A stretch of DNA of 64,000 nt, from the NCBI RefSeq assembly GCF_040719145.1, contig NZ_JBFDUZ010000001.1:2542001-2606000 (forward strand). The letters run 5' to 3'. Made by a program: the position numbers and the translations under genes. The stretch comes from Paenibacillus sp. JQZ6Y-1 (GTDB taxonomy: Bacteria; Bacillota; Bacilli; Paenibacillales; Paenibacillaceae). The notes under the pieces are model-generated. The model saw only the letters and a program-made list of their open reading frames with translations. It had not been told where the DNA came from and searched no databases. The first letter of the stretch is position 1; each line of letters opens with the position of its first letter. Positions 43,626 to 54,175 of the stretch are shown here, in pieces.

Positions 43626-44495
43626 ATGATGAGCTACTGGGAAAAGGCATCACATGTATGGACAGAAGATTCAACTCGCCTTATACTGACGCCGTCTTCT
43701 ACTGCACAGGCCTACTACTTTTACGTTCAAGAAATCGGGCATTTGAAGACGTCAGCGCCCTTTGCTACCGATCGCGAGCATCTCAATTCCTATCTCATTT
43801 TGTATACAGTATCTGGACGTGGCAAATTGCGTTATCATGGTCAGCAATATACGCTGAATGCGGGAGATTTGTTCTTTATCCATTGCAGTGAGCCACATCG
43901 TTATGAAACATGGGCCAATGAAGAATGGGAGTTCTTATGGCTGCATGTGCGTGGTGTAGCGATGGATGGCTATTACGGACCATATAGCCAGCGTCAGCTG
44001 CCTGTATGTCATCCGGCAGACTATTCGCCTATACCGGAGCTAATGAATCGTTTGTACAACGTTCAGACGCCGCGCAACAACAAAACTGAGCTGATCAGCT
44101 CGCAGCTAATCGTTCAGCTGCTAACCGAGATTTTGCTTACTTCTATTTATGCAGGCGAAAAGCATAATGGAATCCCTGCACCGATTCTGGATTTGCAGTC
44201 GTATCTGGAAAAGCATTATACCGAGCCGATCACACTGGATGATTTGGCAAAGAAATATGCAACCAACAAATTCCAGTTAAGCCGCGATTTCAAGCAGCAT
44301 ATCGGTCTGCCACCGATTGAATACCTGATTAACATTCGTATCAATGCCGCCAAAAACATGCTTCGCTATTCTGACAAAAGTATTCAACAGATTGCGAGCG
44401 AGGTTGGCATTTACAATGTATCGCACTTTATCAATCTGTTTAAGGCACGTGTCGATTGTACACCGCTAGCGTATCGCAAAGAATGGACACATTGA
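43626..44495 (+). CDS. AraC family transcriptional regulator
   Basis: 289 residues, GGAGG before the ATG. N-terminal cupin-like sensing domain about 45-100 (YLILYTVSGRGKLRYHGQQYTLNAGDLFFIHCSEPHRYE) and a C-terminal double helix-turn-helix (ITLDDLAKKYATNKFQLSRDFKQHIGLPPIEYLINIRI; IQQIASEVGIYNVSHFINLFKARVDCTPLAYRK). Such regulators usually activate sugar-use genes. No sugar operon adjoins it; its cre-overlapped promoter indicates catabolite control. Target and ligand are unknown. Confidence 0.92.
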   Translation: MMSYWEKASHVWTEDSTRLILTPSSTAQAYYFYVQEIGHLKTSAPFATDREHLNSYLILYTVSGRGKLRYHGQQYTLNAGDLFFIHCSEPHRYETWANEEWEFLWLHVRGVAMDGYYGPYSQRQLPVCHPADYSPIPELMNRLYNVQTPRNNKTELISSQLIVQLLTEILLTSIYAGEKHNGIPAPILDLQSYLEKHYTEPITLDDLAKKYATNKFQLSRDFKQHIGLPPIEYLINIRINAAKNMLRYSDKSIQQIASEVGIYNVSHFINLFKARVDCTPLAYRKEWTH

Positions 44496-44614
44496 GCTTG
44501 AATCGAAGCAGCTGAGAAAGCAGATTAGACAATTGCAAAGGGATGCTATGAATCGAGTGTATGTACAAAATAATAGGTTCTTTCTGCGATGTTGCTATTG
44601 CGAATGATCGAAAG

Positions 44615-44682
44615 AAAAAGTCGTTGCCCCACTTGCTCTGCTGATTAAGATCAGATCAAGCAACTTGGGGAACGACTTTTTG
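44615..44682 (+). terminator. Terminator of the AraC-type gene
   Basis: Long stem AAAAAGTCGTT / AACGACTTTTT with inner CCCC/GGGG arms; T-run on both strands, so it may also stop the converging small gene. Confidence 0.9.
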
Positions 44683-44773
44683 CATGTTTGTAGGCAGTGG
44701 TCTGTAAGGATGACTGCACGATGCAGTTCATAGCACAATATGGCTCAACAAGCTTACATCCCATCGCTTATAC

Positions 44774-44878
44774 TTATTGGAAGAATAAAATATCACTCAG
44801 CTTCCACGTTCCGAAAAACAACAGTACGCCTACAACATATGTACCAAGTACCAGCACCCACGCATTTGTCTTTTCCAT
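44774..44878 (-). CDS. 34-residue single-helix membrane peptide
   Basis: Short gene read directly from the minus strand: MEKTNAWVLVLGTYVV followed by GVLLFFGTWKLSDILFFQ and a stop. GGAGGGATAGAT precedes the ATG, and a TATAAT box lies at 44926-44921, about 43 bp upstream of the start codon. It has one membrane helix (about residues 7-25) and a short amphipathic tail. Not recognised. Possible roles are a regulator of a membrane complex or a toxin-like peptide; no antitoxin RNA was seen, though the flanking spacers are long. Confidence 0.6.
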   Translation of the reverse strand: MEKTNAWVLVLGTYVVGVLLFFGTWKLSDILFFQ

Positions 44879-45424
44879 ATCTATCCCTCCGTTCTGTGTA
44901 GTCTCTGTACAGATATATTTATTATATACGTTTACCGAAGTGTAAGCGAATCATAGCGATGAAAGTACACTGTATAGCTGGAGTATGATTGGGTAGCATT
45001 ACAGCATCACCAGAGCATTATTGGAGTATTATCAAAGCACTATTAAAGCATTATAGACTATTACTGGAGCGTTTTAAATTGAAGCTTTACTAGAATCTTT
45101 GTTAGCGCATCATTCTAAATAAATACAGTATGATTATAAGATTAGATTGCATGATAAAATACGAATTCATCGTCTTTCTTCTATACTATAGTGTTTGATT
45201 TTATATAGTTTTATTTATTCCCACATACTGAAGTATGTTTATGTTAATAGCATTCTATACACTTTATTTCCTTTTTTCGTTGTGAGAGAACGAATCGTTT
45301 CAGCATAGTGAGATTAAAGGGATTTTCAGCTCAAGGATTCACTTTCAAAAATAGCATAAAGAACTTGTGCTTTATACTCTCTTCTACATAAGTACCTACT
45401 ATACATCGTGTTGCCAACTTTCCA
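44879..45424. other. 546-bp A/T-rich spacer
   Basis: No gene seen. Around 45000-45070 it contains a loose, imperfect repetition of GCATTA/TATTA/GAGC-type words. It includes the probable promoter of the 34-residue peptide gene at its left end. Confidence 0.45.
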
Positions 45425-46522
45425 TTAGTGCTTCTCCTCAGAAGATACAGAAGATTTCTCTTGAACTAACGGTGCTAGCGGCGGTTCTGGCTTAGGGCGG
45501 CGAACGGGCAGCTCATTTTGCTGATAATCACGGGATTGAATCTCCTCGATCATCTCTTCATGCTCACGCTCACGTTTCGCACGGTTGCGCTGGTATAAAT
45601 AGATGCCAACGGCGATCAGCGCAACGATGTACCATAATTTTTTGACAAAGAAGTAAAAGCTATATCGATGTGCAGCTCCGATCCCTGCGCCACTCGCAAT
45701 TAAACCTTGCAATGTCATTGTGGAGACGTGATCCTGATTCGGAACATAACTGTCGTATGTGGCGGCCGGATTAATATGCATATAAGGCAAAATGGATTGA
45801 TTCAGCATGTGAGTATCATAGGAGTAGTGATCTCTGGTTGTAATCAGCAATGCACTGATATAGCCTGTACGCGTTAAGATACGGGCATTGTAATTGACTG
45901 TATTGTCAGATGGACCACTGACCATCATCAAGTACCATGATAGCGTATGAGTTACATGTTGATACATTGGCATCTGTCCCCAACCAACGACTTGCAGTTG
46001 CTCATCTGCCGAGACTTTTTTATTTTGTTCGTCTACATTACGTCTATATGTGGATAGCAGCTCTTGAGAATCAATTTGATTATAATCATTGTCCAGAATA
46101 TGCCCTGACTCTACATATTGCAAAATAATCCAACTGTCTGTTTTGGGAATATTGATCATGCCTAGCATGGAACCATTAAGCAAATCGCCAGTATCAAAAA
46201 ACTTGGTAAATGCAGCTGCATCTTTTCCATTCATATATTCGAGATTTTGATTCAGTGTTAATGAAACAATGTTATCGAGTTGAACAGTGGCAGGAGCGAC
46301 CTGTACGTGATATGTAAAGGATTGATCATCTGTACTGCTTTCTGAATCGCCTTCATAGACGAGCGTTCGTTCTTCCTGGTGAGTGGCATTGCTTGATGAA
46401 TGGGAAGATGAATTTTGTTGCGTGGTTGTAGCTGAAGCATATGCCGTTGCCGTGACTGGCATAGTGATGGCTGCCGTCAATGAAGATAGCAGCACAAGTT
46501 TGGTAAGAATATTTCGTTTCAA
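45425..46522 (-). CDS. DUF2167 domain membrane protein
   Basis: 365 residues. Signal peptide-like start (MKRNILTKLVLLSSLTAAITMPVTATAYA), Ser/Thr-rich linker, then an extracytoplasmic domain whose block VVGWGQMPMYQHVTHTLSWYLMM matches the GW...P.Y...TH.L.W signature of DUF2167. A membrane helix lies near 290-310 (FFVKKLWYIVALIAVGIYLY) followed by a charged tail of about 55 residues rich in Arg, Glu and Pro. Function of the family is unknown. GGAGG precedes the ATG. It lies downstream of spo0A, separated by a terminator. Confidence 0.8.
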   Translation of the reverse strand: MKRNILTKLVLLSSLTAAITMPVTATAYASATTTQQNSSSHSSSNATHQEERTLVYEGDSESSTDDQSFTYHVQVAPATVQLDNIVSLTLNQNLEYMNGKDAAAFTKFFDTGDLLNGSMLGMINIPKTDSWIILQYVESGHILDNDYNQIDSQELLSTYRRNVDEQNKKVSADEQLQVVGWGQMPMYQHVTHTLSWYLMMVSGPSDNTVNYNARILTRTGYISALLITTRDHYSYDTHMLNQSILPYMHINPAATYDSYVPNQDHVSTMTLQGLIASGAGIGAAHRYSFYFFVKKLWYIVALIAVGIYLYQRNRAKREREHEEMIEEIQSRDYQQNELPVRRPKPEPPLAPLVQEKSSVSSEEKH

Positions 46523-46693
46523 GTTTGAGCCTCCTATATAATGTAGATTTACAATCCAGTTGTAAGCAATATAACAAGCAAAAAGTGCTAAGTGTATTTT
46601 AGCTGATGTTTGATCATGATAGTCAATTAAAATTTAAGCATCATGTCATTTAGTTTGCCTCATATCAACGCGCACCACCTTCAAATTCCAAAC

Positions 46694-46724
46694 AAAAACC
46701 GTCAGCTTGGATCACTGACGGCTT
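46694..46724 (-). terminator. Terminator of spo0A
   Basis: Stem CCGTCAG / CTGACGG, T-run (TTTTTGTTTGG) on the minus strand. The rest of the 307-bp spacer 46523-46829 shows nothing else. Confidence 0.88.
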
Positions 46725-46829
46725 CAGTTGAGTGATTCTGTGGCATATGCAATTTGTATCATATCTTTATTGATAATTTGCGCATTTGCTTAGCTGGATG
46801 AGTTCACACTGAACATTACAAAACAAATA

Positions 46830-47657
46830 TCAATTCGGAACTTTGTTTTCAATACGTAGCTTATCTGCAACCATGGCGATAAATTCGCTATTGGTTGGTT
46901 TGGATTTACTAATATTGATCGTATAGCCGAACAGATGGCTAATGCTGTCGATGTTCCCTCTTGTCCAAGCCACTTCAATCGCATGACGGATAGCACGCTC
47001 AACACGTGAAGGTGTAGTTTTGAATTTCTCAGCAATGGCTGGATAGAGCGTTTTGGTGATAGAACCGAGAATTTCGATATTATTGTATACCATCGTGATC
47101 GCTTCGCGCAGATACTGATATCCCTTAATATGCGCTGGTACACCGATCTCGTGAATGATTGCTGTAATACTGGCATCTAGATTACGACCTTTAGCTGGAG
47201 CAGACATAGGCTTGTTCGCGTTATGAACCATGCCATTCATATTACCAGAAGCCACGTTATTGCTCACCGTTACTGGTACACCTACCAGCTGACGTACGCG
47301 ACTGACCAGCACTTCCATATCAAACGGCTTCAAAATATAATACGACGCGCCTAGCTGTACTGCACGCTGCGTAATGTTCTCCTGACCAAACGCAGTCAGC
47401 ATAATAATCTTCGGTGAAGGATTCAGATTCATGTCGCGCAAGCGCTCCAATACACCCAGACCATCCAGATGCGGCATAATAATATCCAGAATCAGTACAT
47501 CCGGCAGTACAGGCAAACTTTCAATCGTCTTCAATACTTCTTCACCGTTAAAAGCAATACCGGCTACTTCCATATCCTCCTGACTGGAAATATAATCAGC
47601 CAGCATATTCGTAAATTCGCGGTTATCATCGGCAAGTAAAACTTGAATGTTAGACAA
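46830..47657 (-). CDS. spo0A: Sporulation/transition-state response regulator Spo0A
   Basis: 275 residues, full length. Receiver domain about 1-125: acidic pocket ADDN, phospho-acceptor Asp in [14 protein letters not shown], Thr in LTAFGQ, Lys in ILKPFD. A flexible Asn/Gly/Ala linker (about 125-160) leads to the effector domain, which is nearly identical to B. subtilis: [15 protein letters not shown], then [14 protein letters not shown] and [16 protein letters not shown]. All key residues are present, so the protein should be active. It is normally followed in the conserved order by spoIVB and recN; spoIVB is absent here. The upstream sigma-H promoter and 0A boxes are preserved. Confidence 0.97.
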   Translation of the reverse strand: MSNIQVLLADDNREFTNMLADYISSQEDMEVAGIAFNGEEVLKTIESLPVLPDVLILDIIMPHLDGLGVLERLRDMNLNPSPKIIMLTAFGQENITQRAVQLGASYYILKPFDMEVLVSRVRQLVGVPVTVSNNVASGNMNGMVHNANKPMSAPAKGRNLDASITAIIHEIGVPAHIKGYQYLREAITMVYNNIEILGSITKTLYPAIAEKFKTTPSRVERAIRHAIEVAWTRGNIDSISHLFGYTINISKSKPTNSEFIAMVADKLRIENKVPN

Positions 47658-47781
47658 AGTAGTTCCTCCTCTAAAATCGGTATATGCTTCGCTTCATAGC
47701 ATGAATACATTCCACATGAATGATTCGCCAAAATAAAACGGAAAATTTAAAATTAAGCGTTCATATCCTTATATTATATGT

Positions 47782-47817
47782 AATTCGACATTTGTAATAT
47801 AATACCTTCTGTCGAAA
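47782..47817 (-). promoter_or_regulatory. spo0A promoter: sigma-H box overlapped by two 0A boxes
   Basis: On the minus strand GAAGGTATT (47809-47801), 11-bp spacer, GTCGAATT (47789-47782) fit the sigma-H consensus RnAGGAwWW-N11-12-RnnGAAww with one mismatch. Two TGTCGAA 0A boxes face each other at 47784-47790 and 47810-47816, so phosphorylated Spo0A can act on its own gene. Confidence 0.75.
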
Positions 47818-48020
47818 ATGAAAAATCACATAAATTTCCCAATTTTTCTATACTATGTATCGTTACTGACCTCACCTATTATTAGGCTACGATAAACTAC
47901 ATTACACATGACACTAAACGCCTTTTAAAGATCATGGACAATAAGCAATATATAGAAATGAACATTTATATACATATGAATATACACATAGATATGGATA
48001 TATCCAGCAGACATGAGACA

Positions 48021-48057
48021 AAAGAAAAGGAAGCTCTACCTTAAATGGCAGGCTTCC
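48021..48057 (-). terminator. Terminator of recN
   Basis: Stem GGAAGC / GCTTCC with an inner CTGCC/GGTAG arm, followed on the minus strand by TTTTCTTTT. Confidence 0.8.
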
Positions 48058-48116
48058 CGCTCCGCTAATACACATACATATGGAAATACATATCAATTTA
48101 AGGCATGCCTATCATT

Positions 48117-49856
48117 CTAGTGAACGGCATACGTTGCGCCATCTTTACGTGCCTCAGCCAGCTTGAGCATTTCGAGCGCGTGGTGATTCGTTTTCTCCGT
48201 AATCTCTACCCCACCCAGCATACGTGCCAATTCATCCACACGTCCATCTTCATGCAGTGATATAACACGTGTTGCTGTACGGTCGGCAATGATTTGTTTT
48301 TCGATCAGATACTGATGATCTGCCATGCAGGCAACCTGCGGCAAGTGAGTGATCGAGAATACTTGGCACTCGGATGACAATTTGAACAGCTTCTCTGCAA
48401 TAGATTGTGCCGCACGTCCGCTTACACCTGTATCGACCTCGTCAAATACTAGTACAGGAACTTGCTCATGACGGGCAAAGATACTTTTCAATGCCAGCAT
48501 AATACGTGACAGCTCACCACCAGAAGCGATTTTGCCCATTGGACGAAGCGGTTCGCCAGGGTTGGCAGAGATAAGGAATTCAACATTGTCTAGCCCTTGA
48601 CGGGTAATGCGAATGTGACGACCATCGCACTCTACTCCGTTAGGATCATCAATATAATCCATTTTCACACCAAGCGATGTACGCTGCATTTGCAGATCTT
48701 TCAATTCTGCTTCCACCTGTTTTGCAAGTTCGTCTGCGGCTTCACGGCGAAGCTTGCTCAGCTTGCTACCGGTTTCCAGCAACTGAACACGCAATTTGTC
48801 GCGCTTGGCTCCCAGCTTGAGTAGGTGCTCATCCTTGTTTTCCAGCAAGTCGGTTTCGCGTTTGATTTTTTCGTAGTATTCCAGAATTTGCTCAACGTTT
48901 TCACCGTATTTACGACGTAAGCCGATCAGCAGATTCAGACGCGATTCCACTTCCTGCAAGCGTGAAGGGTTGAACTCAATATTTTCTTGGTATCCGCGTA
49001 GCTGATACACAACATCTTCTAGCTGGTAATAAGCAGATTGAAGCTGCTCCACTACAGGATCAAGGTTTTTGGAGTCGTAACGCGCTACATCGCTTAGACG
49101 GGATAGGGCAATACTGATTGCTCCCATCGTACTGTCGCCATTGAGATTATGATACCCACCAGCTACCGCTTCCATCATTTTCTCACTGTGAGCGAGACGC
49201 AGACGTTCTTCTTCCAGCGTCTCGTCTTCGCCTGGCTTCAGATCAGCTGCAGCAATTTCTTCCAGCTGGAAGCGATACAGATCCATCATCTGATATGCTT
49301 TTTGACTATTTTCCTGCAATTCGCGCAGCTCACGTTCCACCTTAATATAGGCGCTGTACTGCTCATTATATTTTAATTTGACCGGAGCGATCTTCACATC
49401 GCCAAATGTGTCCAGCAGACCGAGGTGACGTTCCGGCTTCATCAGTGATTGGTGTTCATGTTGTCCGTGAATGTTGACGAGTTGCTCGCCTACCTCGCGC
49501 AGCATGGACAGATTCACGAGTTGTCCGTTGATACGCGCTGTACTTTTGCCGCTGCTGGTCACTTCGCGACGGATCACAAGATGTTCTTCCGCTGTGCCTT
49601 GAATACCAAGGCGCGAGAGCGTTGACCAGACCGGATGGGTAGCGCGCAGCTCAAACAGCGCTTCCATCTCTGATTTGTCGCAGCCGTAGCGGACGATCTC
49701 CGCTGAGCTTCTGCCACCTGCAATAAGACCGAGCGCATCGATGATAATGGATTTCCCGGCTCCCGTTTCACCGCTTAGCACGTGGAATCCTTTGTGAAAG
49801 TAAACGTCGATTTCTTCAATAACAGCCAGGTTTTTAATGCTCAGCATGACCAGCAT
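48117..49856 (-). CDS. recN: DNA repair protein RecN
   Basis: 579 residues from the ATG at 49856, with AAGGAG 8 bases upstream. SMC-like ATPase: Walker A GETGAGKS near residue 30, long coiled-coil arms about 150-370, signature motif KIASGGELSRIMLALKSI and Walker B VLVFDEVDTGVSG near the C-terminus. It acts early in double-strand-break repair. Order argR-recN-spo0A is conserved. Confidence 0.96.
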   Translation of the reverse strand: MLVMLSIKNLAVIEEIDVYFHKGFHVLSGETGAGKSIIIDALGLIAGGRSSAEIVRYGCDKSEMEALFELRATHPVWSTLSRLGIQGTAEEHLVIRREVTSSGKSTARINGQLVNLSMLREVGEQLVNIHGQHEHQSLMKPERHLGLLDTFGDVKIAPVKLKYNEQYSAYIKVERELRELQENSQKAYQMMDLYRFQLEEIAAADLKPGEDETLEEERLRLAHSEKMMEAVAGGYHNLNGDSTMGAISIALSRLSDVARYDSKNLDPVVEQLQSAYYQLEDVVYQLRGYQENIEFNPSRLQEVESRLNLLIGLRRKYGENVEQILEYYEKIKRETDLLENKDEHLLKLGAKRDKLRVQLLETGSKLSKLRREAADELAKQVEAELKDLQMQRTSLGVKMDYIDDPNGVECDGRHIRITRQGLDNVEFLISANPGEPLRPMGKIASGGELSRIMLALKSIFARHEQVPVLVFDEVDTGVSGRAAQSIAEKLFKLSSECQVFSITHLPQVACMADHQYLIEKQIIADRTATRVISLHEDGRVDELARMLGGVEITEKTNHHALEMLKLAEARKDGATYAVH

Positions 49857-49988
49857 GCAGATCACTCCTTCTCGTCATAGAAACTGACGATCAACCACTA
49901 TAATCCCGTGGAGCTTTGTTTCTGCATGCCAGCATACTCATACTGACAATCATTGAATACTATCGACTCTTTATGCACGTATCTCCAA

Positions 49989-50438
49989 TCAGGAAATAAA
50001 GCCCATAATTTGTTCGATTACCTTCTGGCTGTCTTCACCAGTACGACAGATGATCAGCATCGTATCGTCACCGGAAATGGTTCCCATAATCTGCGGCCAT
50101 TCCATGCTGTCGACCAGCGAGGCAATGGAGTTGGCAGTACCAGGAAGGCATTTCATGACAACCAGATTATTCGTGTAGTCAATTTGCAGAAAGTTATCCA
50201 CTAGTGCACGCTTCAGCTTTTGCACCGGGTTATAGCGTTGATCGGTTGGTAAAGAATATTTATATCTTCCATCGTCTGTCGGAATCTTGATCAGTAATAA
50301 TTCTTTAATGTCACGGGATACGGTTGCTTGAGTCACCTGAAAGCCTGCTTGACGCAATGCTTCAACCAGATCGTCCTGAGTTTCGATATCCTGATGTGTA
50401 ATAATTTCTCGAATTTTAATATGTCGCTGTCCCTTCAT
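49989..50438 (-). CDS. argR: Arginine repressor/activator (ArgR/AhrC)
   Basis: 149 residues. N-terminal winged helix [29 protein letters not shown] and C-terminal arginine-binding, hexamer-forming domain with [18 protein letters not shown] precedes the ATG. It controls arginine synthesis and breakdown and lies between tlyA and recN as in other Bacillales. Confidence 0.96.
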   Translation of the reverse strand: MKGQRHIKIREIITHQDIETQDDLVEALRQAGFQVTQATVSRDIKELLLIKIPTDDGRYKYSLPTDQRYNPVQKLKRALVDNFLQIDYTNNLVVMKCLPGTANSIASLVDSMEWPQIMGTISGDDTMLIICRTGEDSQKVIEQIMGFIS

Positions 50439-50877
50439 AAAGACCTCCGTTGGCAGTATGCTCTATAGTTATTATGCAAATGACCGTTATGATGAATGAT
50501 TTAGAATACCGGTTCATCTCATACACCGGATTCTATAATTATTCGTCCTTATGCAGGTATATTCCTTTTTGCTTCATAAAATTGGAAAATCCTACTCCTC
50601 ATAACTGAATCGCAAATTTAGCTCGCACATTACCCTATTGTAACATTCAGAACGGAAAGGTCCAAACCCCAATGCAGATCACTTCAGGGCGGAACGTTCG
50701 TTCTCATTATATAGGAATATCTGTTCGTAAATCAATAGCCAAATTTGAATTTGGATCATTAAATTTGTCAACTTTTGTATATGTTGCGTAGTGGTGCGGG
50801 TTGAGCGTCATTGTAAACGCAAAAAGACCCGTACCGGCATGGGCGCCCTTGTACGGGTCCTGGCAAGTTGTACTATG
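50439..50877. other. 439-bp spacer between argR and tlyA
   Basis: No gene seen. It holds the terminator after tlyA (50821-50859) and presumably the argR promoter. The two genes are closer together in B. subtilis. Confidence 0.5.
50821..50860 (-). terminator. Terminator of tlyA
   Basis: Stem GACCCGTAC / GTACGGGTC, TTTTTGCG on the minus strand. Confidence 0.9.
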
Positions 50878-51744
50878 TTACTCCTTTGCCGCACCGCCAC
50901 GAAAACGATGCGATGCTTCTGCTGCGGTCTGAACAGCCAGCGCTTTGATGTCCGTAAGCACTGGTGATGCCTGTTGTTCGTCTGCTGCTATTTCCTCTGT
51001 AGATGGCAGATGCCAGTGCGCCAGAAACTCAATATTACCCTCGCCGCCAGTAATAGGCGAAAAGGTCAATCCTCGAAGCTCATAACCAAGCTCCTGTGCA
51101 AAGCCTAATACCGTTTCCAGCACTTCCTGATGCACCTTGGAATCGCGCACTACGCCCGTTTTACCGACCTTTTCACGCCCAGCTTCAAACTGCGGCTTGA
51201 TCAGCGCCGCCACATCCGCAGGACGCGCCAGTAATTCCTTGAGTGGTGGAAGCATAAGACGCAACGAAATAAACGATACGTCAATACTAGCGAAGTTAGG
51301 CACAGGTCCTTCCAACTGATCTGGTGTCATATAACGGAAATTGGTACGTTCCATCACATTGACCTGCGGATGATTGCGTAGCGACCAGTCCAGCTGATTG
51401 TAGCCTACATCAATCGCGTATACATACTCCGCACCATGTTGTAGCGCGCAGTCAGTAAATCCACCAGTAGACGAACCAATATCAAGCATTGTACGTCCCT
51501 GCATATCAATACCAAAATGATTGATTGCCTTTTCCAGCTTCAATCCGCCACGACTGACATACGGATGTACAGCACCTTTAACATTTAACGCCGTATCGCG
51601 CGGGATCTTCATACCCGGCTTTTCCAGACGCTCGGTGCCTCCATAAACAAGTCCTGCCATAACGGCGGCTTTTGCTTTTTCCCTGCTTTCATAATAGCCC
51701 TGTTCGACGAGCAGGACGTCGAGACGTTCCTTATCACTTGCCAT
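50878..51744 (-). CDS. tlyA: TlyA family rRNA (cytidine-2'-O)-methyltransferase
   Basis: 288 residues. N-terminal S4 RNA-binding domain (RLDVLLVEQGYYESREKAKAAVMAGLV), then an FtsJ-like methyltransferase core: MLDIGSSTGGFTDCALQHGA as motif I, YAIDVGYNQLDWSLR, and FASIDVSFISLRLMLPP. B. subtilis YqxC is the orthologue. TlyA proteins methylate 16S and 23S rRNA in mycobacteria and affect capreomycin sensitivity; the Bacillales target is inferred. The C-terminal 40 residues are an extra, low-conservation tail. Confidence 0.92.
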   Translation of the reverse strand: MASDKERLDVLLVEQGYYESREKAKAAVMAGLVYGGTERLEKPGMKIPRDTALNVKGAVHPYVSRGGLKLEKAINHFGIDMQGRTMLDIGSSTGGFTDCALQHGAEYVYAIDVGYNQLDWSLRNHPQVNVMERTNFRYMTPDQLEGPVPNFASIDVSFISLRLMLPPLKELLARPADVAALIKPQFEAGREKVGKTGVVRDSKVHQEVLETVLGFAQELGYELRGLTFSPITGGEGNIEFLAHWHLPSTEEIAADEQQASPVLTDIKALAVQTAAEASHRFRGGAAKE

Positions 51745-51940
51745 GCGTTTTAGCTCCTGTACGGCTTACCGTATTTTTATTCATAATTAAAGTATACAAT
51801 AAACGGCAAACGAAGCGGAAAGGAAATCCTTCCGCTTCGATTTACCACTATATAACGACTTCGTTGGTCGCGATTGTATCATACTGCTCACTCTCATTTA
51901 CGATCCTATCACGAAAATGAAATGGCATTATAGGCTTGGC

Positions 51941-53842
51941 TTAGACTGAGTTCTTCTGGAACGTCCAAGCTTTTCCCGGTGCAAGTGCTTTTAACGAAGC
52001 AGCGATATGTTCTGGAGTCAGACCCGCTTCGCGCTGCTGATCCTTAATACTGCCATGCTCGATAAATTCGTCTGGAATCCCCATCAGACCGACTGTTACA
52101 TCGTGCAGACCACGTGCTGCATAGAATTCCAGCACTGCACTGCCCATACTGCCTGCTTGAGATACTTCTTCAACGACGAGCATACGTGTACCGCGATCTG
52201 CCAACTCAATCAGCATGTCCTCATCCAACGGCTTCATGAAGCGAGCGTTAATAACCGCTACATTCATGCCATCGCGCTTCAGTTCTTCAGCAACTTCAAG
52301 TCCCATTTGTACCATTGGACCGGATGCGATAATGGCATAATTCTCGCCTTCGCGTACCGTTTCCCATTGACCAATCGGAATAGGTGTCAGCTGTTGATCC
52401 AGTGGTACGCCTAGCCCGTTGATCCGTGGATAACGGTAAGCGATAGGACCATCATTGTATTCAAGCGCCGTTTTCATCATATGGCGCAGTTCATTTTCAT
52501 CCTTCGGCATCATGATGACCATATTCGGAATATGGCGCATAAAGGCAATATCATACACACCTTGATGCGTCTCACCGTCCGCGCCGACAAAACCAGCCCG
52601 GTCAACAGCAAACATTACATTTGCATTATGACGGCAAATATCATGCACGATCTGATCATACGCACGCTGCATAAAGGTCGAATACACCGCATAGACCGGC
52701 TTCATACCTTCCATTGCCAGCGCTGCACACATCGTTGCTGCATGCTGCTCGGCAATACCAACGTCGATCATACGATCTGGGAAACGAGCTGCAAACGGGA
52801 ATAATCCCGATCCGCCTGGCATTGCTGGTGTGACCGCAACAATGCGCTCATCCTGCTCTGCCAGCTCGATCAGCGTCTGACCGAATACTTCGGTATACAT
52901 CGGATGACCAGCGGCTTTGACCACCTGACCGGATTCGATTTTGTACGGCGTAATGCCATGCCATTTGTACGAATCGGCTTCAGCAGGCAAGTAGCCTTTA
53001 CCTTTGATCGTTACGACGTGAATCAGTACCGGACCATCCACGTTATCCGCCTGACGGAATGTTTCCAGCAGCTTCGGCAAATCATGTCCATCGACTGGAC
53101 CGAAATACGTAAAGCCCAGCTCCTCAAACAGGACGCCAGATACCATCGCATATTTCAGCGAATCTTTCAGCTTTTCCGCTGTTTTGGCAATTTTGCCGCC
53201 AATAGCTGGAATTTTCTTGATCAATTGTTCCACTTCGTCCTTGGCACGCAGGTACCCTTTGTCCGAACGGATTTTGCCGAGATATTTGTGCATGGCACCG
53301 ACATTGGGAGCAATCGACATCTCGTTATCATTCAGCACAACGGTCAGCTTACGCTGCTCATGACCGATATGGTTAAGCGCTTCAAATGCCATACCGCCAG
53401 TCAGAGCGCCGTCGCCGATAACAGCCACGACTTTGTTATCTTCTTTCTTGAAATCGCGTGCAAGCGCCATACCCATCGCCGCCGACAGCGATGTACTGCT
53501 ATGCCCGGCTTCCCATACGTCATGCTCGCTCTCATTGCGTTTGACAAAGCCACATAGTCCTTTGTACTTGCGCAGCGTGTCAAAACGATCCATCCGTCCA
53601 GTCAATACTTTATGCACATACGCCTGATGCCCAACGTCAAAAATAAATTTATCCTTCGGACTGTCATACAGATAGTGCAGCGCCAATGTTAGTTCCACGA
53701 CGCCCAGATTGGAAGCCAGATGCCCGCCGGTTACCGACAATTTTTCAACCAGAAACTGACGAATCTCACCCGCCAGCTCGGTCAACTGTTCTGTTGTTAA
53801 ATGTTTAAGGTCACTTGGTTGATGAATCTGTGGAAGCAGCAC
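51941..53842 (-). CDS. dxs: 1-deoxy-D-xylulose-5-phosphate synthase
   Basis: 633 residues from the GTG at 53842, with GGGG 7 bases upstream, aligning with the usual N-terminus ([14 protein letters not shown]); a longer frame to 53908 has no good ribosome site. Thiamine diphosphate motif [21 protein letters not shown], catalytic [14 protein letters not shown] region and transketolase C-terminal domain with [11 protein letters not shown] are seen. It makes the first MEP-pathway intermediate from pyruvate and glyceraldehyde-3-phosphate. It lies downstream of ispA, which uses the end products. Confidence 0.95.
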   Translation of the reverse strand: MLLPQIHQPSDLKHLTTEQLTELAGEIRQFLVEKLSVTGGHLASNLGVVELTLALHYLYDSPKDKFIFDVGHQAYVHKVLTGRMDRFDTLRKYKGLCGFVKRNESEHDVWEAGHSSTSLSAAMGMALARDFKKEDNKVVAVIGDGALTGGMAFEALNHIGHEQRKLTVVLNDNEMSIAPNVGAMHKYLGKIRSDKGYLRAKDEVEQLIKKIPAIGGKIAKTAEKLKDSLKYAMVSGVLFEELGFTYFGPVDGHDLPKLLETFRQADNVDGPVLIHVVTIKGKGYLPAEADSYKWHGITPYKIESGQVVKAAGHPMYTEVFGQTLIELAEQDERIVAVTPAMPGGSGLFPFAARFPDRMIDVGIAEQHAATMCAALAMEGMKPVYAVYSTFMQRAYDQIVHDICRHNANVMFAVDRAGFVGADGETHQGVYDIAFMRHIPNMVIMMPKDENELRHMMKTALEYNDGPIAYRYPRINGLGVPLDQQLTPIPIGQWETVREGENYAIIASGPMVQMGLEVAEELKRDGMNVAVINARFMKPLDEDMLIELADRGTRMLVVEEVSQAGSMGSAVLEFYAARGLHDVTVGLMGIPDEFIEHGSIKDQQREAGLTPEHIAASLKALAPGKAWTFQKNSV

Positions 53843-54175
53843 ACCATTTCCCCGCTTTCCTGTGAGTATCGTAACGGCACTCAAATGTTGTTTACATGCA
53901 AGTTCCATGTCATTGATCTGTTTTATACGTTTTATAATTACTTTCCACTATACCACAACGACAACATTTTACGAAATCCAACACTGTGGTTGATCATCGC
54001 TTAACAGGGAGATAGCTTACAAAATGCTGTTGCAGTACAGCTTGTAGTTCATACCATACGTTTTCTATGCAGATCAGTGCAAGTCAAATGCCATGGTTCC
54101 ACTCCGATAAAATACCGGCTATTGAGCACCTTGCTTGTTGTATATAGGACGAACCTTACTGGCTATACGTAACCA
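53843..54175. other. 333-bp spacer between ispA and dxs
   Basis: No gene or confident terminator seen. Longer than the near-contiguous spacing of B. subtilis, so dxs may have its own promoter here. Confidence 0.4.

Larger units (their letters stand above)
47658..48116. other. 459-bp spacer between spo0A and recN, lacking spoIVB
   Basis: Holds the spo0A promoter and the recN terminator; otherwise A/T-rich with no open frame of note. In B. subtilis spoIVB (about 1.3 kb) lies here. Confidence 0.75.
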
